This document shows, piece after piece, positions 51,050 to 61,007 of a DNA stretch of 64,000 nucleotides. The stretch comes from Polaromonas sp. (GTDB taxonomy: Bacteria > Pseudomonadota > Gammaproteobacteria > Burkholderiales > Burkholderiaceae_C): contig JANYGP010000036.1 in the NCBI GenBank assembly GCA_025362315.1, positions 24,569-88,568 on the forward strand, written 5' to 3'. Every line of letters begins with the position of its first letter. Position 1 is the stretch's first letter. The translations under genes were made by a program, and so were the position numbers. The notes under the pieces are model-generated. The model did not search any database and had not been told where the DNA came from. It was given only the letters and a program-made list of their open reading frames with translations.

Positions 51050-52282
51050 TTACTTCACAAACTGATTGAGCTGGATGATTGGCAGCAATACGGCAAGCAC
51101 GATCAGCATCACCACCAGCCCCATGCCGACAATCAGCAGTGGCTCCAGCAGCGTGGCCAGCGTCATGGCTCGGCGCTGCACTTCGTTGGACAGCTGCACG
51201 GCAGCCCTTTGCAGCATGACGGGCAGTTGGCCGGTTTGCTCGCCCAGGCGGGCAAACATGCTGACCAGGCCGGGAAAGCGCTTTTTTTGTGCCATGGCCG
51301 ATGCCAGTGGCGCGCCCTCACGCACCAGCACCAGCGCGTCCATGGCGTCAAGGCGCATGGCCCGGTTTGACAGTGTTTCTGCAGCGGCCTGCACCGCTTT
51401 CAAAATGGGCACACCCGAGCTGGCCAGCATGGCCAGTGTGCCCACAAACCGCGCCGCGTTGTAGTCACGAATCAGGCGGCCCACCAGCGGCGTGCGCAGG
51501 CTTGCGGCGTCAAACCTTTCACGAAAATAGTCCTGACGCAAGGCAATACGGGCGCAAGCAGCTCCTATAATCATAGCAACCAGCAGGTACAGGCCATAAC
51601 TGCGCACCACGCTGCTAATCGCCAGCATGGCCACGGTCAAAAAGGGCAAGGCACGCTTGGTGCCTGCAAACACACTGGCCACCTGCGGCACCACATAACC
51701 CACCAGAAACATCACAATCACAATGGCCACCAGCGTGACAATGGCTGGGTACAGGATGGCCGCCATCAGCCTGGATTTGAGCGCCAGTCGTTCGTCGAGG
51801 TCGTTGGCCAGGCGCTCCAGCACACCGGCCAGGTTGCCGCTTTGCTCGCCTGCGCCAATGACCGCCTGGTAAATGCTGCTGAACTCTCGCGGGTGCTGGC
51901 CGAGCGCCCGCGCAAAGCTGCTGCCTGCATTGACCTCAGCGCGCAGTGCAGCCACCAGATTTCGCTGCTTGTCATCTTCTGCCTCGTCGGCCAGGGCCGT
52001 CAGTGCACGCTCCAGCGGCAAACCGGCTGTGACCAGCCCTGCCAGCTGGCGCGTCCAGATGGCCAGCCGTGTGGCATTGAAAACCCGCCCACCAAACAGG
52101 TCCATTTGGAGCAACGACCGGTTGCCTGCTGCACTGTCTGGGCCGCTCAGCACCGTGACGGTCAAGGGCACCAAGGCCTGCACGCGCAATGCGGCTCTGG
52201 CCGCCTTGGCGGTGTCGGCCTCCAGCACGCCCTTGCTGACTTTGCCATTGGCCTGCATGGCTTCAAATTGGTAGGCGGGCAT
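51050..52282 (-). CDS. gspF: Type II secretion inner-membrane protein GspF
   Basis: The 410-residue platform protein has two GspF domains (ARQLAGLVTAGLPLERAL... and MLASSGVPILKAVQAAAE...) and three membrane helices (AILYPAIVTLVAIVIVMFLVGYVVP, a middle one at YGLYLLVAMIIGAACARI, and LLIVGMGLVVMLIVLAVLLPI). The middle helix is partly encoded by repeat copy L. It ends the gsp operon. It organises the pseudopilus motor with GspE. Confidence 0.94.
   Translation of the reverse strand: MPAYQFEAMQANGKVSKGVLEADTAKAARAALRVQALVPLTVTVLSGPDSAAGNRSLLQMDLFGGRVFNATRLAIWTRQLAGLVTAGLPLERALTALADEAEDDKQRNLVAALRAEVNAGSSFARALGQHPREFSSIYQAVIGAGEQSGNLAGVLERLANDLDERLALKSRLMAAILYPAIVTLVAIVIVMFLVGYVVPQVASVFAGTKRALPFLTVAMLAISSVVRSYGLYLLVAMIIGAACARIALRQDYFRERFDAASLRTPLVGRLIRDYNAARFVGTLAMLASSGVPILKAVQAAAETLSNRAMRLDAMDALVLVREGAPLASAMAQKKRFPGLVSMFARLGEQTGQLPVMLQRAAVQLSNEVQRRAMTLATLLEPLLIVGMGLVVMLIVLAVLLPIIQLNQFVK
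51543..51579 (+). repeat. Dispersed palindromic repeat, copy L (in frame in gspF)
   Basis: GCAATACGGGCGCAAGCAGCTCCTATAATCATAGCA, read on the minus strand as AMIIGAACARIA within the second membrane helix of GspF. Confidence 0.75.
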
Positions 52283-52313
52283 GGGCGGCTGCTAAAGAAA
52301 GGCTTGAAAGTAC

Positions 52314-53720
52314 TCAGTCGCGCGTGACGCGCAGCAGCTCTTCACGCGACGTGATGCCGCTGGCCACCAGGCGCTCGCCATCGTCGCGCATCAGCAGCAT
52401 GCCGTCAGCCATCGCAGCGGTGCGAATGTCGGCTTCAGCTGCGCGGTTGTGTATTTGCGCACGTATGGCATCGCCTGCCACCATCAGCTCAAACACGCCG
52501 GTACGGCCCTGGTAACCCGTGTGCCCGCATTCAGCGCAGCCTGCACCACCACATGATTTGCAAAGCTTTCTGACCAGCCGCTGGGCCAGCACACCCAGCA
52601 GCGACGAGCTGAGCAAAAACGGCTCGACACCCATGTCTGTCAGGCGCGTGACGGCGCTGGCGGCATCGTTGGTGTGCAATGTGGCCAGCACCAGATGGCC
52701 CGTCAGTGACGCCTGAATGGCGATTTGCGCGGTTTCAAAATCGCGGATTTCGCCAATCATGATGGCGTCTGGGTCTTGCCGCAAAATGGCGCGCAAAGCT
52801 TTGGCAAAGGTCAAGTCAATTTTGGGGTTGACCTGGGTTTGGCCAATGCCGGGCAGCTCGTATTCAATCGGGTCTTCAACCGTCATGATGTTGCTCGCGC
52901 TTGCGTCTAACCGCTGCAAGGCGGCATACAGCGTGGTGGTTTTGCCCGAACCTGTGGGGCCGGTGACCAAAATAATGCCGTGGGGCTGGGCAATCAGCTG
53001 GCTCAGGCGGGCCAGCACATCGCCCTGCATGCCGACCGATTGCAGGCTCAAGGTGCCGCCGCTTTTGTCCAGCAGACGCAGCACGGCCCGCTCGCCGTGG
53101 GCGCTGGGCAGTGTGCTGACCCGTACATCCACAGCGCGGGTTCCAATGCGCAAGCTGATGCGGCCGTCCTGCGGCAGGCGCTTTTCAGAAATATCCAGAT
53201 CGGCCATGATTTTCAGGCGTGAAATCAGCGCAGCGTGCAGCGCCCGATTGGGCTGGACCACTTCGCGCAGCGTGCCATCGACCCGAAACCGCACGCTCGA
53301 ATGCCGCTCATACGGCTCAATGTGGATATCGCTTGCCCCGTCCCGTGCAGCCTGGGTCAACAATGCATTGAGCATGCGAATAATCGGTGCGTCGTCTGAC
53401 GCGTCCAGCAGGTCGGCAATGGCGGGCAGCTCCTGCATGATGCGGGACAAGTCGGCGTCAGACTCGACCTCACTGACCACCGCTGCTGCACTGGACTCAC
53501 CCTCGGCATAGGCTGCGCTGATGCGCTGGGCCAGTGCCGTGCCGTCCAGGCTTTGCAGCTCGATCGGGCTGGTGCTGCTGGCGTATTTGCGCATGATCTC
53601 GCCCAGCGCGTTGGCACTCGGGCTGGCACCATGCCACAGCGTGCGATGAGAGCCGTTGTCTTCAAGCAGCAGCGCGTGGCTGCGCGCAAAGCTGTAAGGC
53701 AGGGGGTAACGGGAAGCCAC
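52314..53720 (-). CDS. gspE: Type II secretion ATPase GspE
   Basis: The 468-residue motor has Walker [25 protein letters not shown], Walker [29 protein letters not shown], and the zinc cysteines [17 protein letters not shown]. The N-terminal domain is short (about 90 residues). It starts with GTG. Located between gspD and gspF, it powers the pseudopilus. Confidence 0.94.
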   Translation of the reverse strand: MASRYPLPYSFARSHALLLEDNGSHRTLWHGASPSANALGEIMRKYASSTSPIELQSLDGTALAQRISAAYAEGESSAAAVVSEVESDADLSRIMQELPAIADLLDASDDAPIIRMLNALLTQAARDGASDIHIEPYERHSSVRFRVDGTLREVVQPNRALHAALISRLKIMADLDISEKRLPQDGRISLRIGTRAVDVRVSTLPSAHGERAVLRLLDKSGGTLSLQSVGMQGDVLARLSQLIAQPHGIILVTGPTGSGKTTTLYAALQRLDASASNIMTVEDPIEYELPGIGQTQVNPKIDLTFAKALRAILRQDPDAIMIGEIRDFETAQIAIQASLTGHLVLATLHTNDAASAVTRLTDMGVEPFLLSSSLLGVLAQRLVRKLCKSCGGAGCAECGHTGYQGRTGVFELMVAGDAIRAQIHNRAAEADIRTAAMADGMLLMRDDGERLVASGITSREELLRVTRD

Positions 53721-53731
53721 GGGCGATACCT

Positions 53732-56191
53732 TTACCTGGCAGCTGGTGCGGGCGTGCCCAGCGGCGGGGTCTGCTGCATGTTGGCTGCCGGATTGGGCAA
53801 AATGGTTTCGCGTTTTGACTCGGGCAAAGCCGGCAGCACAGGCGCGCTGTTGATGGGCACCATCACATTGGGAAGGGGCTGGCCCTCCTGCTGGGCGCTG
53901 CGCATGAAGTCATAGCGGTCCTGTGACAAACGCTCGGTTGACGATGCATCACGCACCACCACCGGCCGCAAAAACACCATCAGGTTTGATTTTTTGCGGG
54001 TACGGGCCTGCCCCTTGAACAGGTTGCCAAACAGCGGCACGTCGCCCAGGATGGGCACCTTTTCCTGCCCACCTGAATACTCGTCTGTCAGCAGGCCGCC
54101 CAGCACCACAATGGCGCCGTCTTCGACCACCACGTTCGATTCAATTGAGCGCTTGTTGGTGGTGGGGCCGTTGGGTGAGTTGACGGTGGCCGGGTCGACG
54201 CTGCTCACCTCCTGAAACACCTGCAGCTTGACACTGCCGTCTTCACTGATTTGCGGCTTGACGCGCAGGGTCAAACCCACGTCCTTGCGCTCAATGGTCT
54301 GAAACGGGTTGACCGAGCCTGAGTTGGAATTGTTGCTGGTGAACTGGCCGGTGACAAACGGCACATTGCGGCCCACCACAATGCGGGCCTCCTCGTTGTC
54401 AAGTGTCAGCAGGTTGGGCGTTGACAGCACATTGCCCTCACCACTGGACTCCAGAAAGCGCGCCAGAAATCCCAGCACATACACACCGTTGTTTTGCCGG
54501 TTGGCAATGCCAAAGTTGCCCCCAGACGATGGCAAAACGCCCCCTTTGGCAGCTTGCGTGGCCAGGCTGATGATATTGGCCCCGCCAATGTTGAAGTTGG
54601 TCCCCAAAAGGCCAATGCTGCCGTCACCTTTTTTGCCCAAAGCACCTTGAAACTGGATGCCGAACTCGGCCGCCTTGTCGGCATTGACCTCGGCTATCAG
54701 GCTTTCCACAAATACCTGGGCGCGCCTGGCGTCCAGCTTGTCAATGACCGAGCGCAGCTGGCGGTACTGCGGCTCTGGTGCCGTGATGATCAGTGAATTG
54801 GTCGCCGGGTCGGCCTGAATTTGCCCGCCGGTCGACGGTTGTGCACTGCTCAAAGCAGCTGTTGCAGCGCTGCTGGCGCCAAGGGCTGCCTGAGGCGCGC
54901 TGACAGCTGCCAGGACCGAACTGCCTGCGCTGCTGGTGGCGCCAATATTGCCTGCAGCCACTGCCGCGCGCAACGTGGCAGCGAGCTTGGTAGCGTCAGC
55001 ATTCTTCAGGTAAACCACATAAAGATTTCCACCAGCGGCATCCTTGTTGCTGGTGTTGGTCGGGTTGAAAGAGCCTTGATCCAGCTTTTCAACCAGTGTT
55101 CTGACCAGCGCCAGCCGGGCCGGGTTGGCGGCCCGCAAAATCAGCGAGTTGCTGCGCGGCTCAGCCAGCAATGTGGTTCTGACGGATGTGTCAGCCTGGC
55201 CAGCCGCGGCGCCGCCGGCTGTGCCAGAGTCAATCAGCCGAGTGACCAGCGGTGCCAGGTCTGTGGCAATGGCATGCTGCAGGCGGATGATTTCAACGCC
55301 CGTTGCATTGGCCACATCCAGCGACGCAATGATGGTGGCAATGCGCTGAAGATTGTCAGCGTAGTCGGTGATGATCAGCGAGTTGTTGCCGGGATTGACG
55401 TTGATGGTGTTGTTCGGGCTGATCAGCGGGCGCAGCACGGGCACCAGGTTGTTGGCAGTTTCATGGTTGAGCCTGAAAATCTGCGTCACGATCTGGCCGC
55501 TGGCGCCTCTGACTTTGTCAACCGAGACAGTACCGCTTTGCAGTTTGGCGTCTGCTTCAGGCACCACCAGGTACAGGCCGGCAGACTCGACCAACGCAAA
55601 ACCCTGGGTACGCAGTTGAAGCGAAAACAGCCTGAGCGCCTGAGCGGGCGCTACAGGCGTGGTGGTGCCAAGAGACATGACACCCTTGACACGCGGATCC
55701 ACGACAACATTGCGGTTGGAGATAACAGCCATGGTGCGGGCCACCGCTTCTATTTCAGCATTGGCAAAATTCAGGCTGACGGGGCCGCCCGGGCGGGACT
55801 GGACAGCATTGCCAGCACTGCCAGCATTACCAGTACTACCAGCTTTACCAGTATTACCAGTATTACCAGCATTTGCAGCACGGCCACCGGAAGGCGCAGA
55901 CGAAGGCGCAACTACCGGAGCCGCGGGGAAAAGCGGCAGCCCCTGATTAACGCCTGCTGAAGTGCCAGGCGCGGGCACTGGCATGGGGGATGGCATGGGC
56001 GCCACAAAAGGCACCGGCAATGCCGGCGGTGGCACATTTTGTGCATGCAAAGCGCCTGTAGCGCACATAATATGGGCGCAAGCAGCTATAATTAAGATAG
56101 CGTTTGGCTTGTACACGCGGGCAGCCCGGCCGCTGGCGCGATGACCAGTTTGCCGCGGATGGCCCGGGTTGTTGCTCAGGTGATTTGCCAT
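53732..56191 (-). CDS. gspD: Type II secretion outer-membrane secretin GspD
   Basis: The 819-residue secretin has N0 ([32 protein letters not shown]), N1-N3 domains, and the secretin core ([69 protein letters not shown]). The signal peptide h-region ([21 protein letters not shown]) is encoded by repeat copy M. A linker of Pro-rich sequence and NTG/NAG repeats lies between residues about 52 and 130. The C-terminal S-domain could bind a pilotin. Confidence 0.95.
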   Translation of the reverse strand: MANHLSNNPGHPRQTGHRASGRAARVYKPNAILIIAACAHIMCATGALHAQNVPPPALPVPFVAPMPSPMPVPAPGTSAGVNQGLPLFPAAPVVAPSSAPSGGRAANAGNTGNTGKAGSTGNAGSAGNAVQSRPGGPVSLNFANAEIEAVARTMAVISNRNVVVDPRVKGVMSLGTTTPVAPAQALRLFSLQLRTQGFALVESAGLYLVVPEADAKLQSGTVSVDKVRGASGQIVTQIFRLNHETANNLVPVLRPLISPNNTINVNPGNNSLIITDYADNLQRIATIIASLDVANATGVEIIRLQHAIATDLAPLVTRLIDSGTAGGAAAGQADTSVRTTLLAEPRSNSLILRAANPARLALVRTLVEKLDQGSFNPTNTSNKDAAGGNLYVVYLKNADATKLAATLRAAVAAGNIGATSSAGSSVLAAVSAPQAALGASSAATAALSSAQPSTGGQIQADPATNSLIITAPEPQYRQLRSVIDKLDARRAQVFVESLIAEVNADKAAEFGIQFQGALGKKGDGSIGLLGTNFNIGGANIISLATQAAKGGVLPSSGGNFGIANRQNNGVYVLGFLARFLESSGEGNVLSTPNLLTLDNEEARIVVGRNVPFVTGQFTSNNSNSGSVNPFQTIERKDVGLTLRVKPQISEDGSVKLQVFQEVSSVDPATVNSPNGPTTNKRSIESNVVVEDGAIVVLGGLLTDEYSGGQEKVPILGDVPLFGNLFKGQARTRKKSNLMVFLRPVVVRDASSTERLSQDRYDFMRSAQQEGQPLPNVMVPINSAPVLPALPESKRETILPNPAANMQQTPPLGTPAPAAR
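55803..55880 (-). repeat. Low-complexity 9-bp-type tandem repeats in gspD linker
   Basis: Near-repeats of ACCAGTATT / GCCAGCATT encode alternating NTG, KAG, STG and NAG triplets between the signal peptide and the N0 domain, likely a flexible linker variable in length. Confidence 0.75.
56055..56102 (+). repeat. Dispersed palindromic repeat, copy M (encodes the GspD signal-peptide core)
   Basis: CCTGTAGCGCACATAATATGGGCGCAAGCAGCTATAATTAAGATAGC is one of the best copies. Translated on the minus strand it gives [15 protein letters not shown], the hydrophobic core of the gspD signal peptide. Confidence 0.85.
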
Positions 56192-56195
56192 GTAT

Positions 56196-56999
56196 TCAGC
56201 CTAAAGTGATGATGGATTGTGCGCCCTGACGACGGCCAATAATGTTGAGTAAATTGGTAAACGCGCCCAGCAGCTCTGGCTCCACCGACGCCGTGCCACT
56301 AAAACGCAGCCGGGTGCTTACCCAGTTGCCATTGCCGCTGAGCTTCAAGGCACCGGACAACGTGCTCAATGAAAGCGCAGGAACCGCACCACCGCTGAAG
56401 ACCAGCTGGTAGCTGCCCATGGGCCGGACGGTGGACAGGCGAGATGCCATGTCCAGTGCCTGCAATTGTGCCGAGCCTGCAACACTCAGTTGTCCATTGA
56501 AACGGCTAATCTCCAGTTGCTGCGTGCTCAGGCTCAAGGTACCCGCGGTCTGCAAGGTGTTAAACGGCGTGCCCAAGCCTGCCAGCAACTCAGCAGGCCA
56601 CTGCGACACGGCGTTGACCAGAATAAGTTTTTGGGTCTGCAGACCCAGCGACAGCCGTGCTTGCAGCGGCGCGGGCGTGCAACACGCCGCATTCAAGGAA
56701 ACTTTCAAGCCCGTCCAGGCTGGCCGTATGCGCCAGTCAATGCGGCCAGGCAGTGCAGCTGCATCCCGGCTGCCAGTGCCGCCAGTGACAATCAGCCGGG
56801 CTGAACCGGTCCAGACAGTGCCGCGGGTGTCCTGCAGTTGCAGCATGTTTTGCGACACGCCTGGCAATGCTGCAGCCAGCCACGCAGCAGGCGCATAAAA
56901 CACCAGCGCCGCCAGCAAACCCAGCACACTGCCCAGCAAAGCCCAGCCCCAGGGCGCTGATGCCATGGCGTGGCGACCAAAGCCAGAATTAACAGGCAT
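56196..56999 (-). CDS. gspN: Type II secretion protein GspN
   Basis: The 267-residue protein has one N-terminal membrane segment (WALLGSVLGLLAALVFYAPAAWLA) and a beta-rich periplasmic domain containing TRGTVWTGSARLIVTGG and SQWPAELLAGLGTPFNTLQ, as in GspN. Its role in the system is not fixed. It is adjacent to gspD (4 bp) and gspM (27 bp). Confidence 0.88.
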   Translation of the reverse strand: MPVNSGFGRHAMASAPWGWALLGSVLGLLAALVFYAPAAWLAAALPGVSQNMLQLQDTRGTVWTGSARLIVTGGTGSRDAAALPGRIDWRIRPAWTGLKVSLNAACCTPAPLQARLSLGLQTQKLILVNAVSQWPAELLAGLGTPFNTLQTAGTLSLSTQQLEISRFNGQLSVAGSAQLQALDMASRLSTVRPMGSYQLVFSGGAVPALSLSTLSGALKLSGNGNWVSTRLRFSGTASVEPELLGAFTNLLNIIGRRQGAQSIITLG

Positions 57000-57026
57000 T
57001 GGGGTTCATCAGTTTGCAGGAAGGTT

Positions 57027-57587
57027 TCAAAGCGCCTGTTGACCTGAAACGGGCAAAGACAAGACCAGCGTGCCATCCCAGGCCTGGGGGTTGGCAACGC
57101 TCCGGCGCAGCCGCGCCTGTGATGGCAAGGCACTGGCACTTGCCCTGGCCTGGCTTAAAAATTGTGCCAGCGCATCTGGGCTTGCGCCGGTGAGTTGCAG
57201 GCTGGCCTGATTGCCCACAACTGACACCTGCGTGTTGGCACCCAGGCGCTGGCGAGCCAGAGTCTCCAAAGCCCGGGCGGCTTCAAAATTTTTTATTTTT
57301 GGCTGAGCCTGCAACGCTTTGGCTTGTGCCTGCAAGCCCTGCATTTGCTGCAATTGCGCATCCAGCACGATGCCTTGCGTTTTCACTGTTTTCAGTATCT
57401 TCAGGGCCGGGGCAATACCCACCCACCACAACAAGGCCAAACCCACCAGTGCCGCTGCTGCGCTGATCAATGTTTTTTCACGTGGATTGAAAGCCTGCCA
57501 GCGGGCAGACACGCTTTGCAGAAGAGACGACATGTGTCCCGACACTGAGTTGGTGGACGGAACTGACGATACAGGCAGTGCTGACAT
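57027..57587 (-). CDS. gspM: Type II secretion protein GspM
   Basis: The 186-residue protein has one membrane helix (LISAAAALVGLALLWWVGIAP) following the conserved ARWQAFNPREKTL and a periplasmic ferredoxin-like domain. ATG 57587 shares a base with the gspL stop (TGATG). A later ATG at 57533 (MSSLLQSVSARW) is also possible. It stabilises GspL. Confidence 0.88.
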   Translation of the reverse strand: MSALPVSSVPSTNSVSGHMSSLLQSVSARWQAFNPREKTLISAAAALVGLALLWWVGIAPALKILKTVKTQGIVLDAQLQQMQGLQAQAKALQAQPKIKNFEAARALETLARQRLGANTQVSVVGNQASLQLTGASPDALAQFLSQARASASALPSQARLRRSVANPQAWDGTLVLSLPVSGQQAL

Positions 57588-58819
57588 CACGGAGTCGCCT
57601 TGTCATCCGGTTTGATGCGGTAGGTGTCACCTTCAAGCTGCGCCATATAGCCTTTGCTTTTCATCTGCGCACCAACGCTGCCTTGCAAATTTTCGGCAAG
57701 GCCTTTGACACGCAACTCACCGGCTGAATAGTCCAGGGTGCTGATGCTGCTGGCAGGCGCAGCCGTGGCCAGCGCGGCCAGCATGGCTTCCAGGTCGCTG
57801 CCCGACAGAGCGCCACTGGCCAGGCGCAATGCACTGACCTCCCGCTGCATTTGCACAGGTGCGTCCACCACCACCTTGACGTTGGGAAAGGTCTGCGTCA
57901 AAGTGCCTTGCAGTGCCGCGCGCATGGCACCCAGCCTGGTATTTTGCTGCCAGGCCCACACGTTCAGGCCGGCCAGGTTGGCCAGCAAAAACACGGCCAC
58001 ACCCCAACGGGCTGGACGCCATTGGCGTTCGCGCAGCAAACTGCTGACAAAACTGCTGAGCTTTTTGACTGTGCGCGAACGTGCGTTTTGCGCCAGGTCG
58101 AACTGCGCCAGGTCCCACGATGAACGCGACGCTTCCAGCCAGCGCTCTGGCTGCGTGACCAGACCGACACTGGACTGGGTGTATTGCTCGGCCTGGGCAA
58201 CGAGCGAAGGCTCGGCAAAAACAGCTGCGCTTTGCTGCGGCGGCAAATCAGGAATGATTGACAAGGCCGCCGCCGAAAAAGGCAAGCGCATCAAGCCGCC
58301 AACAGCATCGCCGGTCATGACCCAGCTCGCTGAGTCATTGCCCTCTACGGCATACAACTGCAGCGGCCCCGTGTCGGGCGAAAATTCGGGTACCAGGCGG
58401 CCGGCGGGTCTTTGTGCGGTTTCCAGAGCCTGCAGGTGGGATCTGAGCCAGGCTTTGTCACATGCCATCACCCATGTTTTGCCATCCGGTGCGGTACCCG
58501 TTTGAGGTGCAATTGCAAAATGCAGGCGCTCTTCGTCGTCAAGGAGATGGTCTTCGAGCAATCCTGCCAGTACGGCTCGCAGGCGCGGCGATGTGGCACC
58601 AAGCCCCGCAGGCAAGTCAACGCCATGCCAGGACAATGCCGCCGAAGGAACCACCACCACCAGCTCACTGCCCCGCACTGGTGCCGGCAGCAGTGCAGCA
58701 GTTGCGCTCGACAGGCCGCTTTGCCGGTCTGGATGCACGCCATCGCCGGACTGCATATAGCCATAGCTGGCTGACAGGCCCGCATCAATGCTTGGCAAAC
58801 AGACGATTAAAAGGCTCAT
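57587..58819 (-). CDS. gspL: Type II secretion protein GspL
   Basis: The 410-residue bitopic protein has an actin-like cytoplasmic domain (LVVVVPSAALSWHGVDLPAGL, LRAVLAGLLEDHLLDDEERLHFA), a single membrane helix (about 266-285, WGVAVFLLANLAGLNVWAW), and a periplasmic ferredoxin-like domain (LDYSAGELRVKGLAEN). It links GspE to the membrane platform. It overlaps gspM by one base. Confidence 0.9.
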   Translation of the reverse strand: MSLLIVCLPSIDAGLSASYGYMQSGDGVHPDRQSGLSSATAALLPAPVRGSELVVVVPSAALSWHGVDLPAGLGATSPRLRAVLAGLLEDHLLDDEERLHFAIAPQTGTAPDGKTWVMACDKAWLRSHLQALETAQRPAGRLVPEFSPDTGPLQLYAVEGNDSASWVMTGDAVGGLMRLPFSAAALSIIPDLPPQQSAAVFAEPSLVAQAEQYTQSSVGLVTQPERWLEASRSSWDLAQFDLAQNARSRTVKKLSSFVSSLLRERQWRPARWGVAVFLLANLAGLNVWAWQQNTRLGAMRAALQGTLTQTFPNVKVVVDAPVQMQREVSALRLASGALSGSDLEAMLAALATAAPASSISTLDYSAGELRVKGLAENLQGSVGAQMKSKGYMAQLEGDTYRIKPDDKATP

Positions 58820-58865
58820 GAAATGGCGGGGCGATTCATCAGCGGCATTGTAGGTGCGTTAAATA

Positions 58866-59894
58866 TCACGGACGCAGCGCCGGGGCCGGTGTCCTGGCGC
58901 TGGTATTTCTGGAAGTTGCAGAAGCCGGCACATCGTTTGACACCCCGCGAACCCGCCACAGTGTGCGAACCGACAGGCCGTCCCTCTGGACCAGCGAGCG
59001 TTCAAAAACAGTCAGATCATCCAGCCGCAACTGCCCGCGCACTTCAAAAAATCGGGATGCAACGCTGTGCACGCTTTCGGTAAAAACCACGGCCGGGTTG
59101 CCCAGCGCAGCAGTTGCATCACTCAAGGTGCTGAAGTGTTTGCGGGCCCTGGCAGCAATCAGTTTTTCAGCTCCTGCCATGTCCAGGCCTGGCGTGCTGG
59201 CGGTCAGCACCAGCGCACTTGCTGTGTTCAGGTTGACAAGCGTGCGAACAGGCAGCATGGCCAAATACGGCGTCAAAGCGTCCAGAGTGGCAGTGTCCAG
59301 GCCCAGCCAGAGCAATTGACTCAAGCGCTGCGGCAGCAACAGGTCTGCCTGGTTGGGTGCGTTAACGGTTGCAGCAGCGTTGACATTCTTGCTTGCTTCC
59401 AGGTAATTTTCAGACAGGACTTTGAGCGCCTGTGGCGGCAAATCAAGCCGGTCAAACAGGCGCTGAAAACTGGCAAGGCCGGTTTCCGACATTACAGCAC
59501 CTTCAACCAGATTGGCCACGTTCAAACGGCCTTGCATGTCAACGATCAATCCGGACAAAAATGCATCCTGGCTGGTGTCGCCGCTTGTGCCATCGACTGC
59601 CAAAAAGCTTGACAGCCGCGCTTCTTCCAGGGGCACCGCCCAAGGCTCGGCCAGATGGTCAGCGCCGCCTGTCCGCGCGTCTTCCCGCAAGATCAGCCGC
59701 GCCCAGTCTAACGCACCAGTCAATATCAGCGATGACTGCAGACGCGACCGCTCTGCGCTTTCCACCTGAAAGCTTCTGTACTGTTGCCACAAGGCAGCGG
59801 ACGCGAAGCTGGCCACCAGGGTGACTGTCAGCATTGCAGACAAAAGCGCAGCGCCAGACTGGCGCGAACCGTACCGCGTTGTCAGCAGGTTCAT
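58866..59894 (-). CDS. gspK: Type II secretion minor pseudopilin GspK
   Basis: The 342-residue protein has a prepilin-like N-terminus (RQSGAALLSAMLTVTLVASFASAAL; cleavage after Gly, lacking the usual Glu at position 5 as in GspK) and the GspK domain with VDMQGRLNVANLV and TLVNLNTASALVL. It caps the pseudopilus tip with GspI and GspJ. The 59891-59894 ATGA overlap couples it to gspJ. Confidence 0.93.
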   Translation of the reverse strand: MNLLTTRYGSRQSGAALLSAMLTVTLVASFASAALWQQYRSFQVESAERSRLQSSLILTGALDWARLILREDARTGGADHLAEPWAVPLEEARLSSFLAVDGTSGDTSQDAFLSGLIVDMQGRLNVANLVEGAVMSETGLASFQRLFDRLDLPPQALKVLSENYLEASKNVNAAATVNAPNQADLLLPQRLSQLLWLGLDTATLDALTPYLAMLPVRTLVNLNTASALVLTASTPGLDMAGAEKLIAARARKHFSTLSDATAALGNPAVVFTESVHSVASRFFEVRGQLRLDDLTVFERSLVQRDGLSVRTLWRVRGVSNDVPASATSRNTSARTPAPALRP

Positions 59895-60634
59895 GGCCTG
59901 TCTCCGCCCAGCGTGGGTTTGACCCAGTCCTGGATCAGCTTGCCCGCCAGCGCCTGCCCGGGCGGCAGGGTCAACACGAGGCGAATGCCGTCAGGCACCA
60001 CAACTACGGCAGTGGCAGAAAAAGATGCAGTCCCGCCAGGGATGGTGCGCGGTGCACCCGGTGCGGCAGGTACAGCAGCACCTTCGCTGGACAGCGGGTT
60101 GCTCCAGGCGTTGTTGCGGAAGTAAAAGATTTGCCATTCCAGCAGAGGTGCGATCTGCGTTTCTGACTTCTTACTCTCCGCACTGGGGTTTTGCGCCCAC
60201 AATGCAGCCTGATTCCAGGACTGCTGCCAGCTGCCCCATTCCCGGCTGGGCACAGACTGCCAGCGCAGCCACTGGCCATCTGAGTCAAAGCGACGCGTCC
60301 AGGCAACGACTTGCAGGCCGTCGCCAGCGTCCGGCGCCAGACGGGTCAGTCGCAGCACACGGCCGTCCCAGTCCAGACTGGTAACGCGAGGTGTTTGCGC
60401 CATCGCGTCCAGGTCAAACTTGAATTGCGCCAGTCCGGCTTGCAGCGTCAGCAACTGGTCAGAGCGCTGGCTGAGCGTGGTCTGGGCGCGTGCCATGCCA
60501 TCAATGGAGCGCCAGCTGAGCAGCGCCATCAGCGCCATCACCGACAGAGCCACCAGCAGCTCAATCAGCGTGAAGGCCCTGCAGCGCTTAAATCGCGTGG
60601 ATCTGCCTCGTGAAATGGCGGTGCGAACCAGCAT
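59891..60634 (-). CDS. gspJ: Type II secretion minor pseudopilin GspJ
   Basis: The 247-residue pseudopilin has the prepilin motif RCRAFTLIELLVALSVMAL. The residue before Phe is Ala (GCC) rather than the usual Gly needed by the prepilin peptidase, a possible processing weakness. The core (DWDGRVLRLTRLAPDA, WQIFYFRNNAWSNPLSS) is typical. One base separates it from gspI. Confidence 0.9.
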   Translation of the reverse strand: MLVRTAISRGRSTRFKRCRAFTLIELLVALSVMALMALLSWRSIDGMARAQTTLSQRSDQLLTLQAGLAQFKFDLDAMAQTPRVTSLDWDGRVLRLTRLAPDAGDGLQVVAWTRRFDSDGQWLRWQSVPSREWGSWQQSWNQAALWAQNPSAESKKSETQIAPLLEWQIFYFRNNAWSNPLSSEGAAVPAAPGAPRTIPGGTASFSATAVVVVPDGIRLVLTLPPGQALAGKLIQDWVKPTLGGDRP

Positions 60635-60635
60635 G

Positions 60636-61007
60636 TCAGTACTGCGTCACGATGGTTGACAGCTGAAGGATGGGCAAGGCGGCATCGCTGACCTTTGCAT
60701 CCACCCGCCTGAATTGCGGATTGGGTGTGGGCCGCACAGTAACCAGTACCTGCAGCGCACGACCCGTCTGCTCGCAAGTGACCGTGCTGTCACCCACACT
60801 GGGCAACTGCCGGGACAGCCGGATTTTGACCAGCTCGTTTTCAGCGCACAGCTGCCCCAGCAGAACATCTGCCTGGCGCGACGCATTGCTGGTCAGCGCC
60901 TGCATGGCCTGGGTACCCGCTGCCAGCGCGACAGCCACGATGCTGAGTGCCACCAACACTTCTATCAGTGTGAAACCCGCGTTGCACAGGGTGCGTGAAC
61001 ATTTCAC
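60636..61007 (-). CDS. gspI: Type II secretion minor pseudopilin GspI
   Basis: The 123-residue pseudopilin starts at GTG 61007 overlapping the gspH stop (GTGA), giving VKCSRTLCNAGFTLIEVLVALSIV with the prepilin cleavage site after Gly. The C-terminal domain has VTCEQTGRALQVLVTVRPTPN. A longer frame to 61079 re-reads gspH. Confidence 0.9.
   Translation of the reverse strand: MKCSRTLCNAGFTLIEVLVALSIVAVALAAGTQAMQALTSNASRQADVLLGQLCAENELVKIRLSRQLPSVGDSTVTCEQTGRALQVLVTVRPTPNPQFRRVDAKVSDAALPILQLSTIVTQY

Noticed and set aside
55803..55880. CRISPR-like short tandem repeats
   Set aside because: They are translated 9-bp-type repeats in gspD without spacers; no CRISPR array or cas gene is present.
54821..55960. 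379-codon open frame on the plus strand opposite gspD
   Set aside because: No family resemblance; overlaps secretin domains with strong conservation on the other strand.
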